Assembly: GCA_008729055.1 (NCBI GenBank)
Contig: SDUX01000008.1
Span: 2,046,001 to 2,110,000, forward strand
DNA from: Pyropia haitanensis
Lineage: Eukaryota > Rhodophyta > Bangiophyceae > Bangiales > Bangiaceae
Direction: 5' to 3'
Length of the DNA: 64,000 nucleotides
Shown: positions 22,036 to 33,818 of the stretch, piece by piece
Numbering within the stretch: the first letter of the stretch is position 1
Layout of the letters: every line of letters starts with the position of its first letter
Translations under genes and position numbers: made by a program
The notes under the pieces: generated by a model
Told to the model about the DNA's origin: nothing
The model's database searches: none
Seen by the model: the letters and a program-made list of their open reading frames with translations, nothing else

Positions 22036-25000
22036 TTCCGGCGAGGTACGCTGCGACTACGTCTACGCAGCTGAATTCGCTCACGAAGAAAACGAGAGGA
22101 GCGAGCATGAAATAGACGACCGAACGTTCGTTAGCGTGCTGTCGGGTTTGTATCCGATCGACCCCAAGAGCGGAAAGCGACAGCTATTCCTGTTATTGCA
22201 GTCCTCCCAATTTAGTCTGATGTGATCAAAGTCAAGACTGGGTCTGGTCGACTTCCTATTGGTCGATCGGTTTTTTCCGGCTGCATGGATGATTGAGACG
22301 CAGTTGACCAGCTCTGGACCCGGCTCTTGACTTCGACCAGATCGGACAAAATTGAGAACACAGCTATAAGGCCAAGAAAACAGTTCTTTCTCGCCCGGAC
22401 CTTCGATGGGGAGCAAGCCGGTCGGACGGCAGTGGCGTGCCTTTGATGTCGAAGGTATACGCATCATGCTGGTATATCGCCCGACCGGAGCGCAAAGACG
22501 CGATTGCTCCGAGCATGGCAAATAAAAAAAAATTACTCCAACACAAGGAAAGATACACAATGCAACTAAAAGTAGTCCCCCAAAGGACGAGCCACATGTA
22601 GTCCCGATCCAACACTGACGGGGCCAACTGACAAGGGGGCTACTAGTCGACAAGTATCGGATTCCGGTACGGCTTGCGGACATGCTACAATTTAGGTTCG
22701 GAAGGAGGGTTTCATTAATTGGGCTTGCATGGGCCGCCCGTGAGGCCACTGTTCACAAGCTGTTGCATGCTGAGAGTACGCTTTTTTCGCCTCGGAAGCG
22801 AGCAGCGGGTCCATCTTGATGGAGAAGGCACCCCATTGGTCCAGAACGCAGGAAGATACGCTGTTGAAAACGACCGTGGAGAGGCCAGGGACGCCTTGTC
22901 GAGATCAAGGCAGCTAAGCCAATCTCACTGTCGAGACCATCAAAGTGGGCCGCGAATACTGCCCGCTGATTGGCTACTAAGTCTCGAAGTCGTAGCGGTC
23001 CATAGTTTCGGAACAAAGGTAGCTGCCCACTTGGGGTCGATCACTTTTCTGGGACGTACTATAGCACCCAGGTCGTTGCATGCTGCAAGATTCGATCGGC
23101 TTGAATTCTTACATAACGGCACTCTAATGCAGGACGACTTGTCAGACTGCAGCACACTATCAGTTACCAACTCAAAATACACGTGGCAACTTCATTACTG
23201 TACATTTGAAGTTTTGATACTGCATGATAATGCGACAATTCAGTCGGAAAAAAAGAGTAGTGGTGTACGTGACTGTCAAGACCCTCGCGGTTTCTTTGGT
23301 GCTCCACATGTTTCGTCCCCATCCTTCTTTTTCTTCTAGCGGGAGTTCTGCCGCTGATCCTTGATGTAAACAGCTCTGCTTCGGCGGTCTTGACGCCCTC
23401 CTGGTACACTTGCCGGCTTCGCGAGCTATTCGTCCATGACGAGGGACGTAACCTCACGTTGAAGCACTACACAAGTCTTTTGTTTTTCGTCGCAACTAGC
23501 TGCCTTCCTGAACCAAGGAAACTGATGAGGTCTCGTTACCTAATTTGGCCGAAGTAAGCCGAGACTTGAGAGGGGCACGCGAGCGAGAAGTAGTCATTAA
23601 TGGTTTCTCTTGAACGGGCTTTATCATCTGCACTTTTCCTTGAAAGTGCTGCACCATAAAATCGATGACACGTGGCACGTTTTGATTGGCCAATGAAATT
23701 ACCTCGCCTTTAGTGATGTTGCTGCTTTTCATGGAGCTGGTGTGAGGGACAGAAACTGCCCAACGGGCGTCCGTGGGTAGCTTGTCTCTTTCGGAACGAC
23801 TGAGGTGCAGTGGAACGACCAGCTACTGTGTGTGTTGTGTTAGTGCGTCGCGTGGACAAAAAGCACGGTTTTTAGGTGCCTCTTCCTGCACCACTTCGTC
23901 ACGGACTCGTTCACCGTGCAGGGAGTGCCGCAACCGCCGCAGCAGATCCTGTGCTGCGTGTGACGGCAGTGTCTCCTCTTTACACTGTACTCTGTTGTTT
24001 ATTCGCCACGGGCGGCACGCTTCACTATTTACTCTGTTGTTTATTCTCGAAAGACAGCACGACTCCCGTTTGGTCGCGCTCTACGACCTCGATCTGGTCA
24101 ATTTATTCCGTCTTCTTGTATCTCCGCGAGAGCACTACGCACTCTGCTCATTCCTGTTCTCTCGCCGATCTCGGCCTCGATCGATGAGCAGAACCGCCAC
24201 CAGAGGACCCCACGCTCTCGGGCGGTACGGTGGAGACACGCGGCAGCACCGAGTCTGGTTGAAGCTCGTGAGTGGACCGCGGTCCCCTAGTTTTCTCCTT
24301 TCCGCTGGTTACCATCTCCCGTTCCGCGCCGCTGACAGCATCCCACGGGACGCCACGTGAGGACGCCCCTGCCCCGCCTCGTCGCCAGCTGCCGGCCCGT
24401 TGCCAGGCACGAAAGGCGACACCATCCCCCCCTGCACCACACACGCAGGCGTCGGCAGCAATGACCGCCGCGTGGCTGGCCGACCCCACGCTCCCACGAG
24501 CAGCATTCGGGCCCGAAACCCCCCCCCCCTCCCCCCTCGCACAGCGTGCGTGAGCGCCGTCACGACGTTGTCCCGCTCAAATCCTCGCCGACTTCTTTAA
24601 GGACTGGGCCGGCCCGATCGCGAGTGCGCTCGCACCCCCCCCAACGCGCTCTCTGTGCAATGACCAGTTGCCCGTGTTCGGGCCCAGGCGGAGGTTGGCT
24701 TGGGGGGGGCGCGAGGGCGGACCGTCTTTGCCGCGGGCGGCGCGGGCAGGCGCGGCTTGCGTCGTCGCCGCGCGGGCGTGGGTCGAGCCTGGCCGGCGGC
24801 GGCCAAGAGTCTGGCACCGTGCGACCGAGCGGCCGGCGGCCGCGCGCCGCCGCCGTCGCGCGCCGTTGCGCTTCCGTCCCGGGCGTTGTGTCTCTGCTTG
24901 GCCGATTTGCACGCCAGGGAGTTGGCGTGGCAGCTGCGGCTGTTTGTTCCCCTCCGACCCCCTCCTGACGCCCCACACCCATCGCCCGCTGTGCGGCTGC

Positions 25001-25200
25001 TTTCCTTTGCCGTGACATGTGCTACGGCTTCGGTTTCCTTTGAGTACTTCGTTTTTTTTTCCAGCAGAGTCTGCTGGTCTTTTTTGTTTATTGCCGCCAT
25101 CGGCTGCTCTTGGCGCGCTCTGCCCGCATCGGCTGTCGTCCTGGCAGGCTCACTGGACCCCCACGGCCGCCGCCGCTGTGGCGCTGCAAGGGGACCCACA
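22036..25200. other. Gene-poor, AT-richer region upstream of SUZ12
   Basis: 22036-24400 is roughly balanced in base composition, in sharp contrast to neighbouring genes, and has only short frames on both strands (the longest, on the minus strand near 22081-22749, has no ATG at its beginning and resembles nothing I know). 24400-25200 returns to GC-rich sequence and should contain the SUZ12 promoter and 5' UTR, including a T-rich tract ending CCAGCAG near 25063 that could be a splice acceptor. No supported gene. Confidence 0.4.
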
Positions 25201-28200
25201 ATGCGGCCGCGCAATGGCTCTCCCTCTCCCTCCCTGGATGACTTGGCCGATTTTGACCCCGAGTCAGCCTACTATGACCTGAACGAAGCTCTGGCGATGA
25301 CGCGCGCCCTGGCCGCGCGCCCCCCCCCCTTCCTCCGTCGCTCGCACGGGGCTCTTCGATCTACGGCCGACGGCCGGTGGCTGCCCCCACCACCCCCGTC
25401 GTCCGTATCCGTCTCGTTGCTGTACGTCGAGTCGGCGACGAACACTGTCGACGGGCTGTCGGCGTCTATCTTGCGCGCTTCGGGGCAGCGAGTGCGGTCG
25501 ACCATGGTGGGCATTCCGGCGGGGAAGAGTGGAAGTTGGGGCTCTGGTGGCGCCGCGGATGCTGCCACCTCGGCAACGGCTGGGAGCAGTGGTCTGCCGC
25601 TTGGTGTCGACGGCCAGCCGCTGCCGCTGTGGGTGTCGGCCAAGGTAGATGCTGGTGCGACAGGTCAGCAGACGCGAAACACCCTCGCTGACGGGTCCGT
25701 AGCCCCAGCCGTGACAGGGACGCTGCCAGTGATGGAGCACGCCGCGGCGTTGGGCGGACCACCACTGGCACGCCTTTGCAATGGCGGGGGCGCGACGGCA
25801 GCGGCGTCGGCGCCCTCGTCCTCGGGCGCTGCCTCTGCCTTGGCCACGCGCGCTGGGTCCGGCCTGCGCCTGTCGTGTGCGCTGGACGACTTTGACGTGT
25901 GGTGCGACTCGACAGCGGAGCCGTCTCCGGTCGTAGGATCGCCAGCAGAGCCGTCTCCGACGGCAGACTCCCCCGTCATTTTGCGGGTGTCTGCGACGGG
26001 CTATGCCCCCACCCGTCTAGTGCTGCGGCGGCAGCGGCAACATGGCAGTGGACGGCACCGCCGGCTAGAGGGCATCGTTCGGCTGTCGTTGCGGCGGCTA
26101 CGTGCGGATGACCAGGTGGCTCGTGGTGTCGCTGTCGGGCGGCGGCTGGTATCGGCGTCCGAGAGGCGGGTCGGGTCGCTGGTGGTCGTTGCACGGGTGG
26201 AGTGGAGAACACCGCACATTACCTGGCCGCTAGCGCGAGGGGTGCCGGATGGCGCGGGTGTGGCGGTCAAAGACGATTCCACCCCGCGGCGCGACGGCGA
26301 GCTGCCTTCCCAGCGCATGTGGCGCTTGTCCCGCCATCCAGTCTCGTCCATGGCTGTGCGGGTGGACGTGCGGGCAACCACCAAGAAGGGGGTGGACCTG
26401 CTCAAGAACCACCGCCGGGACCTTGCTTGCCCAGTGTGCAATGTGGTGGTCCCGCGAACGGGTGGGGCCGAGTCGGCGGTCACTGCGCTCAACGTGGTGC
26501 TCGCGCACATGGACGCGGAGCATGTGCGTGTACGGGTGGAGGTGGAGAACCACAGCTTTACCCGCCCCGGTCGAGGAGAGGGGGGGTTATCCCTTGGCAA
26601 GGGGACGGGTGCTCCGCGCCCGCCGCTGCTTTTCCGTGCGTCGCTGCTGGTGACGTTGCGTGATCGACATCCGACGTTGGCCCCAGCGGACCACTTTTTC
26701 ACGCGCCGCCACGGTCCCCCGGCGGTTGCGGGTGGGGGAGCTGTTGGGGATTGCGCCGCCACTCGTGACTCGCAGCGTCGAACTCTGCGTCGTCCCCGGC
26801 GTGCCAGCCAGGCTAGTCCCTATGCTTTGGAGCGCTTGTCACCCGCATTGCTGCCGTCCCCGCTGTCGCCTGCTGGTGGGGTTCGCGATGCGCGTAAGCG
26901 CCACCGGGACTGCGCTGACGATGGTACCGCGTCTGCCGCCGCCGCGGACAAGTTGAAGGCTGGCGCTGCTGTTGCCGTCCGCAGTAAGCGCAAGCGGACC
27001 CCGCCCGCCGGTCTGAGCAATGTACGCCTGTATCGGGCGGGCATCAACATCCCTTTGTCCGAGGCGGAAGCCCTGCACGGTGATCTATACGACATGTCGG
27101 ACGTGCGTTGGCTGGAGCGGCTGGACACGGACCGTATGCTGGATGTGTCGGACGTCACTGTCCGGGAAGTCTATTACATGCGGCTGTGGAACTCGTTCAT
27201 CCGCCCGTCGGCTACGGGCTTTGGTGTGTACGGCGACTTGCACATGCGGATGGCGCTGGTGGCGTTTATGCGGACGCACCGGGCGCTGCTTGAGCGTCTG
27301 TCCATGTGGGGCCTCGTCCTCTCGCATCTGCACGAGCTGTACGCGCTCGGTGTGTTGGACTGTGCCGGGCTACTGGCGGTCGCTCGTGCATACCGCGAGC
27401 CGCCAGAGGGCGGTGGTGGGGGCGGGGGTATGGAGAAGGGGGGCGGGATGGTGGATGGCGTCTCGTCAAGGCCGTCGAACGGCGTGGCAGCCAACAGTCG
27501 GGCCGACTTGCTTGCGGCGATGGGGTCCAAGGCTGGTGGTGGCTTGCCGGCGGCGGTGACGGGGGGCGAGCAAGGCGACGGGTTGCCGGCCGTTGCACGG
27601 GTCGGCGGTGCTGGCGGCTCGCGAGTCGCGACGGGAGGCGGCCGGGGCGGTGGCTCATCGTCTGCGCGCCGCGCCGTGCCTCATCTCCTGAGCGACGCGA
27701 CGGCTGAGCCCCTTCCGACCCACCCCGCGTCCTACATGCCAAGGTGCGTTGCGTCTCCCTCTGCTGGCGGGCGCAGCGGGAGTGGCTCTTCGGCAACGAC
27801 CGTGTTGCCCGCCAACCCCAGTCCGACTGCGCCCCTCCGCATCGTCGAGGTAGTAGACGACTCTGCCTTTCACGCTGTCGGGCCCTCAAAGGCCGTGTTG
27901 CCTCCCTCGGCGGCCGCCACCAAGGTGAGTCCGTCGCGTCGTGACGCCAGTGGCGGCGTGGCCAACACTGCCCGCCCGTCTCGTGTGGTCTCGACGACAG
28001 GCGCGTCGACCAACGCGCGCCACGTGTCGTCCACTCACACCCCGGCGATGGAGGGGAAGGATGTCTTGTTGGCTGGCGGTCGGTCACAAGACGACGGCGC
28101 TTCGACGCAGCGGCTGACATCTCGTGCGTTGGCCCGTGCCGGTGCGCCAGCGCGCTTTCTCTCGCCCAGCCGCGGCGCATTTGCCGTGGAGGAGATTGAC

Positions 28201-28569
28201 GTGGACGCGACGGGAGCCGCGCGTGCTAAGCGCCAGCGTGTGAGCGGGCGGAGCGCTGCCGCCGTGGCTGCGACCGTGGCGCCATCGGCAGCAGCGCCGT
28301 CGGCGAGTGGTGCTGCGGGTGCTTCGCGGCGACGCGCATCCGCTGCCAGCGGGGCAGCCGCTGACGCGGTTGTCGTAGGTGCTCCCTCGTCGTCTTCACG
28401 ACGGCCTCTGCCTGCCAGCGGTGGGTCCGGACCCGGTCACTGCCGCGCTGCCCCTGTCCCCGCTCATGGACTTCCCGTTTTGCCCAGCTCCGGTGCGGTC
28501 CGGGTCTCGGCGGCTGCGTCAGTCACGCCCAGTGGCAAGCCGTCTGCCTCTCGTCGTGACCGGAAGTAG
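25201..28569 (+). CDS. Polycomb repressive complex 2 subunit SUZ12/EMF2-like (VEFS-box protein)
   Basis: This is a core partner of E(z)-type H3K27 methyltransferases; the VEFS box binds and activates the catalytic subunit in the nucleus. The ATG at 25201 is the first in this open frame and the protein is an uninterrupted 1122 residues to TAG 28567-28569, without visible introns. A single C2H2 finger lies at DLACPVCNVVVPRTGG...VVLAHMDAEH (Cys410, Cys413, His436, His441). It is preceded by beta-rich sequence as in SUZ12 and followed by VRVRVEVENHSF. The VEFS box spans about residues 605-735: RLYRAGINIPLSEAEALHGD, acidic DMSDVRWLERLDTD, REVYYMRLWNSFIR and FMRTHRALLERLSMWGLVLS. The last ~390 residues are Ser/Ala/Gly-rich and probably disordered. 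Base composition is less extreme than in the plastid genes. The family call is firm from the finger plus VEFS pair. Confidence 0.9.
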   Translation: MRPRNGSPSPSLDDLADFDPESAYYDLNEALAMTRALAARPPPFLRRSHGALRSTADGRWLPPPPPSSVSVSLLYVESATNTVDGLSASILRASGQRVRSTMVGIPAGKSGSWGSGGAADAATSATAGSSGLPLGVDGQPLPLWVSAKVDAGATGQQTRNTLADGSVAPAVTGTLPVMEHAAALGGPPLARLCNGGGATAAASAPSSSGAASALATRAGSGLRLSCALDDFDVWCDSTAEPSPVVGSPAEPSPTADSPVILRVSATGYAPTRLVLRRQRQHGSGRHRRLEGIVRLSLRRLRADDQVARGVAVGRRLVSASERRVGSLVVVARVEWRTPHITWPLARGVPDGAGVAVKDDSTPRRDGELPSQRMWRLSRHPVSSMAVRVDVRATTKKGVDLLKNHRRDLACPVCNVVVPRTGGAESAVTALNVVLAHMDAEHVRVRVEVENHSFTRPGRGEGGLSLGKGTGAPRPPLLFRASLLVTLRDRHPTLAPADHFFTRRHGPPAVAGGGAVGDCAATRDSQRRTLRRPRRASQASPYALERLSPALLPSPLSPAGGVRDARKRHRDCADDGTASAAAADKLKAGAAVAVRSKRKRTPPAGLSNVRLYRAGINIPLSEAEALHGDLYDMSDVRWLERLDTDRMLDVSDVTVREVYYMRLWNSFIRPSATGFGVYGDLHMRMALVAFMRTHRALLERLSMWGLVLSHLHELYALGVLDCAGLLAVARAYREPPEGGGGGGGMEKGGGMVDGVSSRPSNGVAANSRADLLAAMGSKAGGGLPAAVTGGEQGDGLPAVARVGGAGGSRVATGGGRGGGSSSARRAVPHLLSDATAEPLPTHPASYMPRCVASPSAGGRSGSGSSATTVLPANPSPTAPLRIVEVVDDSAFHAVGPSKAVLPPSAAATKVSPSRRDASGGVANTARPSRVVSTTGASTNARHVSSTHTPAMEGKDVLLAGGRSQDDGASTQRLTSRALARAGAPARFLSPSRGAFAVEEIDVDATGAARAKRQRVSGRSAAAVAATVAPSAAAPSASGAAGASRRRASAASGAAADAVVVGAPSSSSRRPLPASGGSGPGHCRAAPVPAHGLPVLPSSGAVRVSAAASVTPSGKPSASRRDRK

Positions 28570-31500
28570 CCCCCCCATCGTGGTCGCACATTGTCGCGCA
28601 TGGTCGAACGCGGGCGCGCCGGCCACGGTGAAGCCGCACTCGCCCGCACCAGCTCGTCGGCATGCGCCCCGGCTGGTTGCCAGTGTACGCGCTTGGGGAG
28701 CTCGTGGGACCTGCCTGTGGCGACTGGACGATGGTTGAGGTCTGCCGGTACGTGGAGATTTTGGGAGGGGGGTCCGGATGTGCCGTATCATGCGGCCCTC
28801 TGTCACCACCAATCTGTGCCTCTCACGCCGCCGCGCATCTCACATCACGTTCTGGTCGTGTTCCGCGTTCTCGATGGGTGCATGTCCTGCACATTGGCCG
28901 TCCGCTTATGATTGTCGACATGTGAAACTCACGCATTCGTACGAAAATTTGTAGCCTGCTTGTACGTTCTGGGCTCTGGGATCGCATGCCGCGCGTGCCT
29001 GCCTCCGCAGGCACGCGCACCTGGTGCTGCGCCCTCGTACCGCCGCCTGTCGGGCCGGCCAGTAAAAGGTGCGTAGCAGCAGGAACGGCGGCACACAGCC
29101 CGAATACGCCATCACCAGACAGGACAATCTAGGATCGACCCCGGTACTGCACGTGAACCCGGGGGGTGCGTCACCAAGTCTCCACCGGCCGCCACGCACT
29201 CCTCTTCGCGATCCCTCGGCGCAGCGGCGTCCGCACCACTCACCGCGTGCGGCACGCGCCGTACGCGAATTTGATCTCCTGTTGAATGCATTGTTGTACT
29301 GCGTGATGTCCGTGTTGGCCGATCATCTTGCCCAGAGTCGCCAACGAACGCGACAGGAAGGGCTTGGCGCAATAGCATCCCCTGTACTGTACATCGACTC
29401 CGGCAGCAAGCCCCACAGGGCGGGAAGTCCCAATCGCCACGCAGGAGAGGCGCCAAGAGGGCAGCACAGCATCGCAGATGCAGCACGCCTGCAGAGAACA
29501 ACCAGTTAGTGCAGCAACATGCGCAACACTTGACGCAGCTGACCTGAAATGAGATCTGTAGTCCCATTGCGTTTCCCCATTCGCGGATGGCTGTATCTGT
29601 GTCCGTGGCGGTCTACTTGGGAGAGCACAGGCAAAATACAAGGTAGGGCTCGCGTAGGAAATCTGCCATGGCGAGAAGAGGAGTGGGAGCTCGGCTGATG
29701 CTGCTCGCGTTCGGTGGACGTGCCCCTACACGTGCAGCACAAGGAGACGAATCTCCGTAAGTCGCTCAACTCGCACTGAACATTGAGCTAGCCGCACTTC
29801 CGATGATGCGCCTCCTGTTGCTATCCAAACCTTCCTCCTGGCAATACACCGTCTTCTTCGTTGTGCACCTGTCGTCGCTCCGACGTTGGTGTTTTGGAGG
29901 TTGCTTCTTCTTCGCCTCTCTTCTCTTGAACACTGAGAGCTGCGACCTCCACTTGGGGCTGATTTGGTGCCGTCCGTTGGCAGCGACGGGTAATCCCATG
30001 CTTTCGGGCACTTTCAGTGCTCCCCCGGGAGTAGAAAGTGACTAAGTGTCAGCGGCAATGGCGGAAATCTCGAAGGGATCACCAAAGACACAGAAAACAA
30101 AGACTTGCTTTACCCTCGATCCCGTCGACCACAGGCGACGTCATGCCATGCCCTTCTTCACTGCCAAGAATGGCACCGTTTCCGTGCCATTTTCCCCGCC
30201 CCAAGGCTCCATTGGCTCGCGCTGACGGCTTACTCCGACACCAGTACGTTGAGGGCTGCTCGGATGTGGATGGTGCTTCACACCAGTAGCAGGATGGCCG
30301 AGCACAGTACCCGAGCCTGCTTAACGACGCGCTACGTCAGGTGGCGACCGCTTTGTCATGCCACCCAGCGGCTCAATCTCGATACAAGCGACCACGTGAC
30401 CAGAAACGGGCCCGGGAACGGCTTCAGTTGACGCAGCCTGGTACTCCATAACAACTACTGCTGTCCCGATCGTTCCTGCATACAGCGTACTCGAGGACTC
30501 TATCTGCGTAAATTGAGAAACGAATACCACAGCTCAATATGACGTAGCATTGACGCGAAGTTTTGACGAGAACTCCAGACACATTCATTGTCACAGCGGA
30601 GCAAGCTCTTTCACGACCGGTCAACAAACATTCTTCTCTGGGGGTCTCCTTTCCTCTAATCTGTCGAACGCTGAGTCCGGCGGGTGGCTTAGAGCGTCAA
30701 TGTGTGCATGCATACGTGAGAAGTCGCGCACCGCCGCAGATATGCAGCATTAGTGAGCAGACGCTGGAACATACCGGAAAAAGCTGCAATCCACCGTCAA
30801 AATTGACACAGACAGACCCATTGTAAGCTCATTACGTCGGCGACACGAAAGCGATCTCCCGCGTGCGCCCGGCCGAGGACGGATAGGAATATTTACTATA
30901 TGTCTCTCCATAGTGAATGATTCTTTAATCCGCGTTCAGCCCAGTGGCCACACGTGGTGGGCTCTCACGGGCTCAATTACGCCTCGATGGTCACCCTGAC
31001 GCAACTGCAGACTAGCCCGCTATCGCGTATTGCACTGCTGTGCGGCGTGTGCCACTGGCTTTTGCTCGCTCCCACAAGACCTCGGGACCCGAGAACGAAA
31101 AACACTGATATCTGAGATGCCAAAGCTCTTTTCATGTCCTCACTGTGGCACATCTCACTGCTGCGAGATAGTGAACTAATAGTGAAAAAGTACGGAGATA
31201 TGTAGTTGCCAAAACTCTATATTCCTCCAAGTTGAATCTTCATGGAGTGAATCGACCTGCACGGCGACTTCAACCAAAGACAAAGAAAGATAAATTTGTC
31301 CTTTGCAGCGGAACATCAGACGCTCGTGGGTTGATTCCCAACTTTCATCCGGTCCGTTCTCGTCTGTAATCACGTAGGCGTCTTGAGACAAGCTTATAAC
31401 TTCATTGCATCCCGAAAGCGCGCATCGGGGAGCCAACTATCAGCCTATCTTGTTGGATTTGTAATACAGACGGCCGGATTGGCCAAAACCAAACCTTTTT

Positions 31501-33818
31501 TTTGTTCGTCCTTTGATGAATGCGCAAATTGAATAAAACTTTTTTGTTCTTTTTGCTTTATTTACGGTTTTTGCTTGTTTCAATTACATCATGGAAGTTG
31601 TCTCGGTCGGTGTGAACCAGTGCGACGACTGCCAAAAAGCTTCGGCGCCTGCTGACCGTCTCTGGACCGGCGCCAGCCCGGCGCTGTGGCCATCGCCCGG
31701 TCGCTTCGAGAACGCGCGCCCTTCCTGCTTGCCACCAACCTGGACAGGGAGCCCCTCGCCCGCCTTCTTTGGCTACGGGAGCTGGCTTAGTTATGTGGAC
31801 AAGCTTAGTCGAGTAGTACTTCCAGGTGGGTCACCTGCCATGGCCACTGGCGCGGGATTGCCGGACGAGTCGACCGGCGCTTGGGCAGCCAACCTCACGG
31901 CGGAAGCGGGGCCAACCCACACGTCGAGAGGCACTGAGGGTGGCAGCACGCCTGGGAGAGACGGGCTACCCGGTGCGTCTGCACGAGCTGGAAGAATCAG
32001 GAGGGGGCACCGGCAAGAGGACAGGTGGCGGATGAAGGAGGGCATGCGCGCGCCACAGCCGCCCATCGGTGGCATGAGTGGAATGTTCGAGGCCTCCGTT
32101 GGCGGCCTGACGAGGCCTACGTTGCGGCGGCCCCGGATTACCTGGCAGCTCTCGGAGGCCGCGTGGCTGGATGTGGTGTGGGTGGCTGGTGGCGGACTCA
32201 TTCCGGGAGGCAGTTGTGACGTCCCCTCCCTCTGGTTGGACTTGCTGGCCTGCCACGTACGGTTTCTCTGTGTTTGATTTTTCGTCGATTTTTCCTTGCT
32301 TGATTTCGTGCTTTCCGTCCCTTCCTTCCCATTAGGTTTTTGGGCGGACTGCATCTGTGTGAGGATTTTTCGCTTGCGTTCTGAGTGGAGGGATTTTAGC
32401 GTGGGGCGCGGTGCCCCGGCGGAGCAGATGCACGCTGGCTTTTTGCCCGCTGGAGGCGCCCCTGAGAGGGGGCGTCCTAGCGGCTCCTCGGGGGGTGGTG
32501 TGGAGAGCACTTAGGGGCTTGGCCCCAGGGCCACGCGAGATTCTTCTTGTAAACCTACGTTGCTTTAGGTCCTTCTTCCCCTTGGGCTTTAGCCTTTTTC
32601 CCTTACATCGGCCGTTGAGGTGGGTAAGTGTGTGTCGAAATCCCAGGCCCGTTCCTTCTGGTAGCCCTGTTTCCCCTCCGGTGGTGGCGCAAGCTGACGG
32701 GGGCCCGCAGGACGGCCAATAACCCTACAATGAGGGTGCCAGCGGTGGCCGGTAAGAGAGTGGGATGAGGGGATGTGGGGGGTGCGGCGGCGCGGTGTCA
32801 GGTGGCGCCGTGAAGCCCCCCGTTCCGAGCCGTAGCGTCGCGTGCGATGCGGCGTTGCGGCCGTGCATGCCCCGTGTCTAGTGCAGCCCAGCCGTCATCC
32901 CGCAGCGTCGGCTGGGTGCACTGAAGAGCGGGGGGGCGGCACCTGCCCTGACGTTGGCATGGAGCGGATGCGATGGAACACCACCCCCAGTTGTTGCCAG
33001 CCGAGGCGGCCCCAGGAGCAAAGGATCTGGCCGGCTTCCAGCGTCTGCTGAGAACAAGGACTTGTGAAGAATGTGCATGTTCGCAGTACAGCAATGTTGT
33101 TCGTTAGATGAAACTCGCCGTTCCTTGCTTGGATTGATCTATAGATTTATCTGTACATTAAGTGAAAATTAAATGTATACGTTTTTTCCGTGACAACCGT
33201 GACAGACGGGGAGCAGACTGCTGTGCTTGCTCTAATCAGTGATTACGAAACTGTTATTGCTGTCGCCCCCTCTCTTTCCACAGTACGAGTGGTGGGGAAG
33301 AAGACATCTGAACCCCTACGTTGAGATGCGCTTGTGGCTTCCCAAGTCAAAATATTGTCAATCTTGGCTGAGTCCCCGTAACCGGTTTCACAAGTAACCG
33401 AGGATTTACTTGCCGAAAGCTTCTACTGTTTTTTCGTGTTGACTGGTTCAATTGGTGTCTTCCAACGTTTCGCTGTAAGCGAACGACCACCAACTCACAA
33501 TAACCCATCGACCCGGAATCCGCCACGTTCGTATCTGTGGTGGCTGACAACGACGCATTCAAGACGAATAGCCCACGTCGGTGGAACTGCCTCAATAGAC
33601 ATGTTCTGCCTCTGTAGACAGTACTTGTACTTCGTGACTGCTTGTGGAACTTAGGTTCAGTCTGCGAGCTGTTGTCGCCTTGGCGCGCAACTTGCTCGCG
33701 TGCGCGCTACGCGTCCGGTCTGTGTCGTCCCTGCTTTTTCCGTCATCTTCGTCACCTCCGCGCCGCTCTTTGTCTTTCCCGCTCCCGTCTTCTCTCTTTT
33801 TTTCCAGTGGTGAACTCC
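28570..33818. other. 5.2 kb gene-poor region between two chromatin genes
   Basis: Composition drops from GC-rich to roughly balanced, with clearly AT-rich patches at 30880-31600 and 33110-33260. Only short frames appear, on both strands. A GC-rich island at 31600-32780 contains a 228-residue frame from ATG 31591 and a cluster of short hairpins, but nothing recognisable. The final part, ending in a T-rich tract and TTTTTTTCCAG at 33798-33806, looks like a 5' UTR intron acceptor for the MRG gene. I see no supported gene; decayed mobile DNA is likely but unproven. Confidence 0.4.

Noticed and set aside
22081..22749. 222-residue minus-strand open frame in the AT-richer region
   Set aside because: It begins from GTG, not ATG, overlaps the end of the TIR element region and has no family resemblance or biased composition suggesting coding.
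30287..30370. A GGATGGCCGAG box resembling the start of a Ser/Leu tRNA
   Set aside because: There is no T-loop GGTTCGA motif, anticodon stem or closing acceptor stem downstream; no tRNA can be folded.
31591..32277. Open frame with CDDCQKA, reminiscent of a retroelement integrase zinc-binding motif
   Set aside because: The rest of the frame shows no integrase core, the upstream bases are AT-rich non-coding sequence, and the match is a few residues only.
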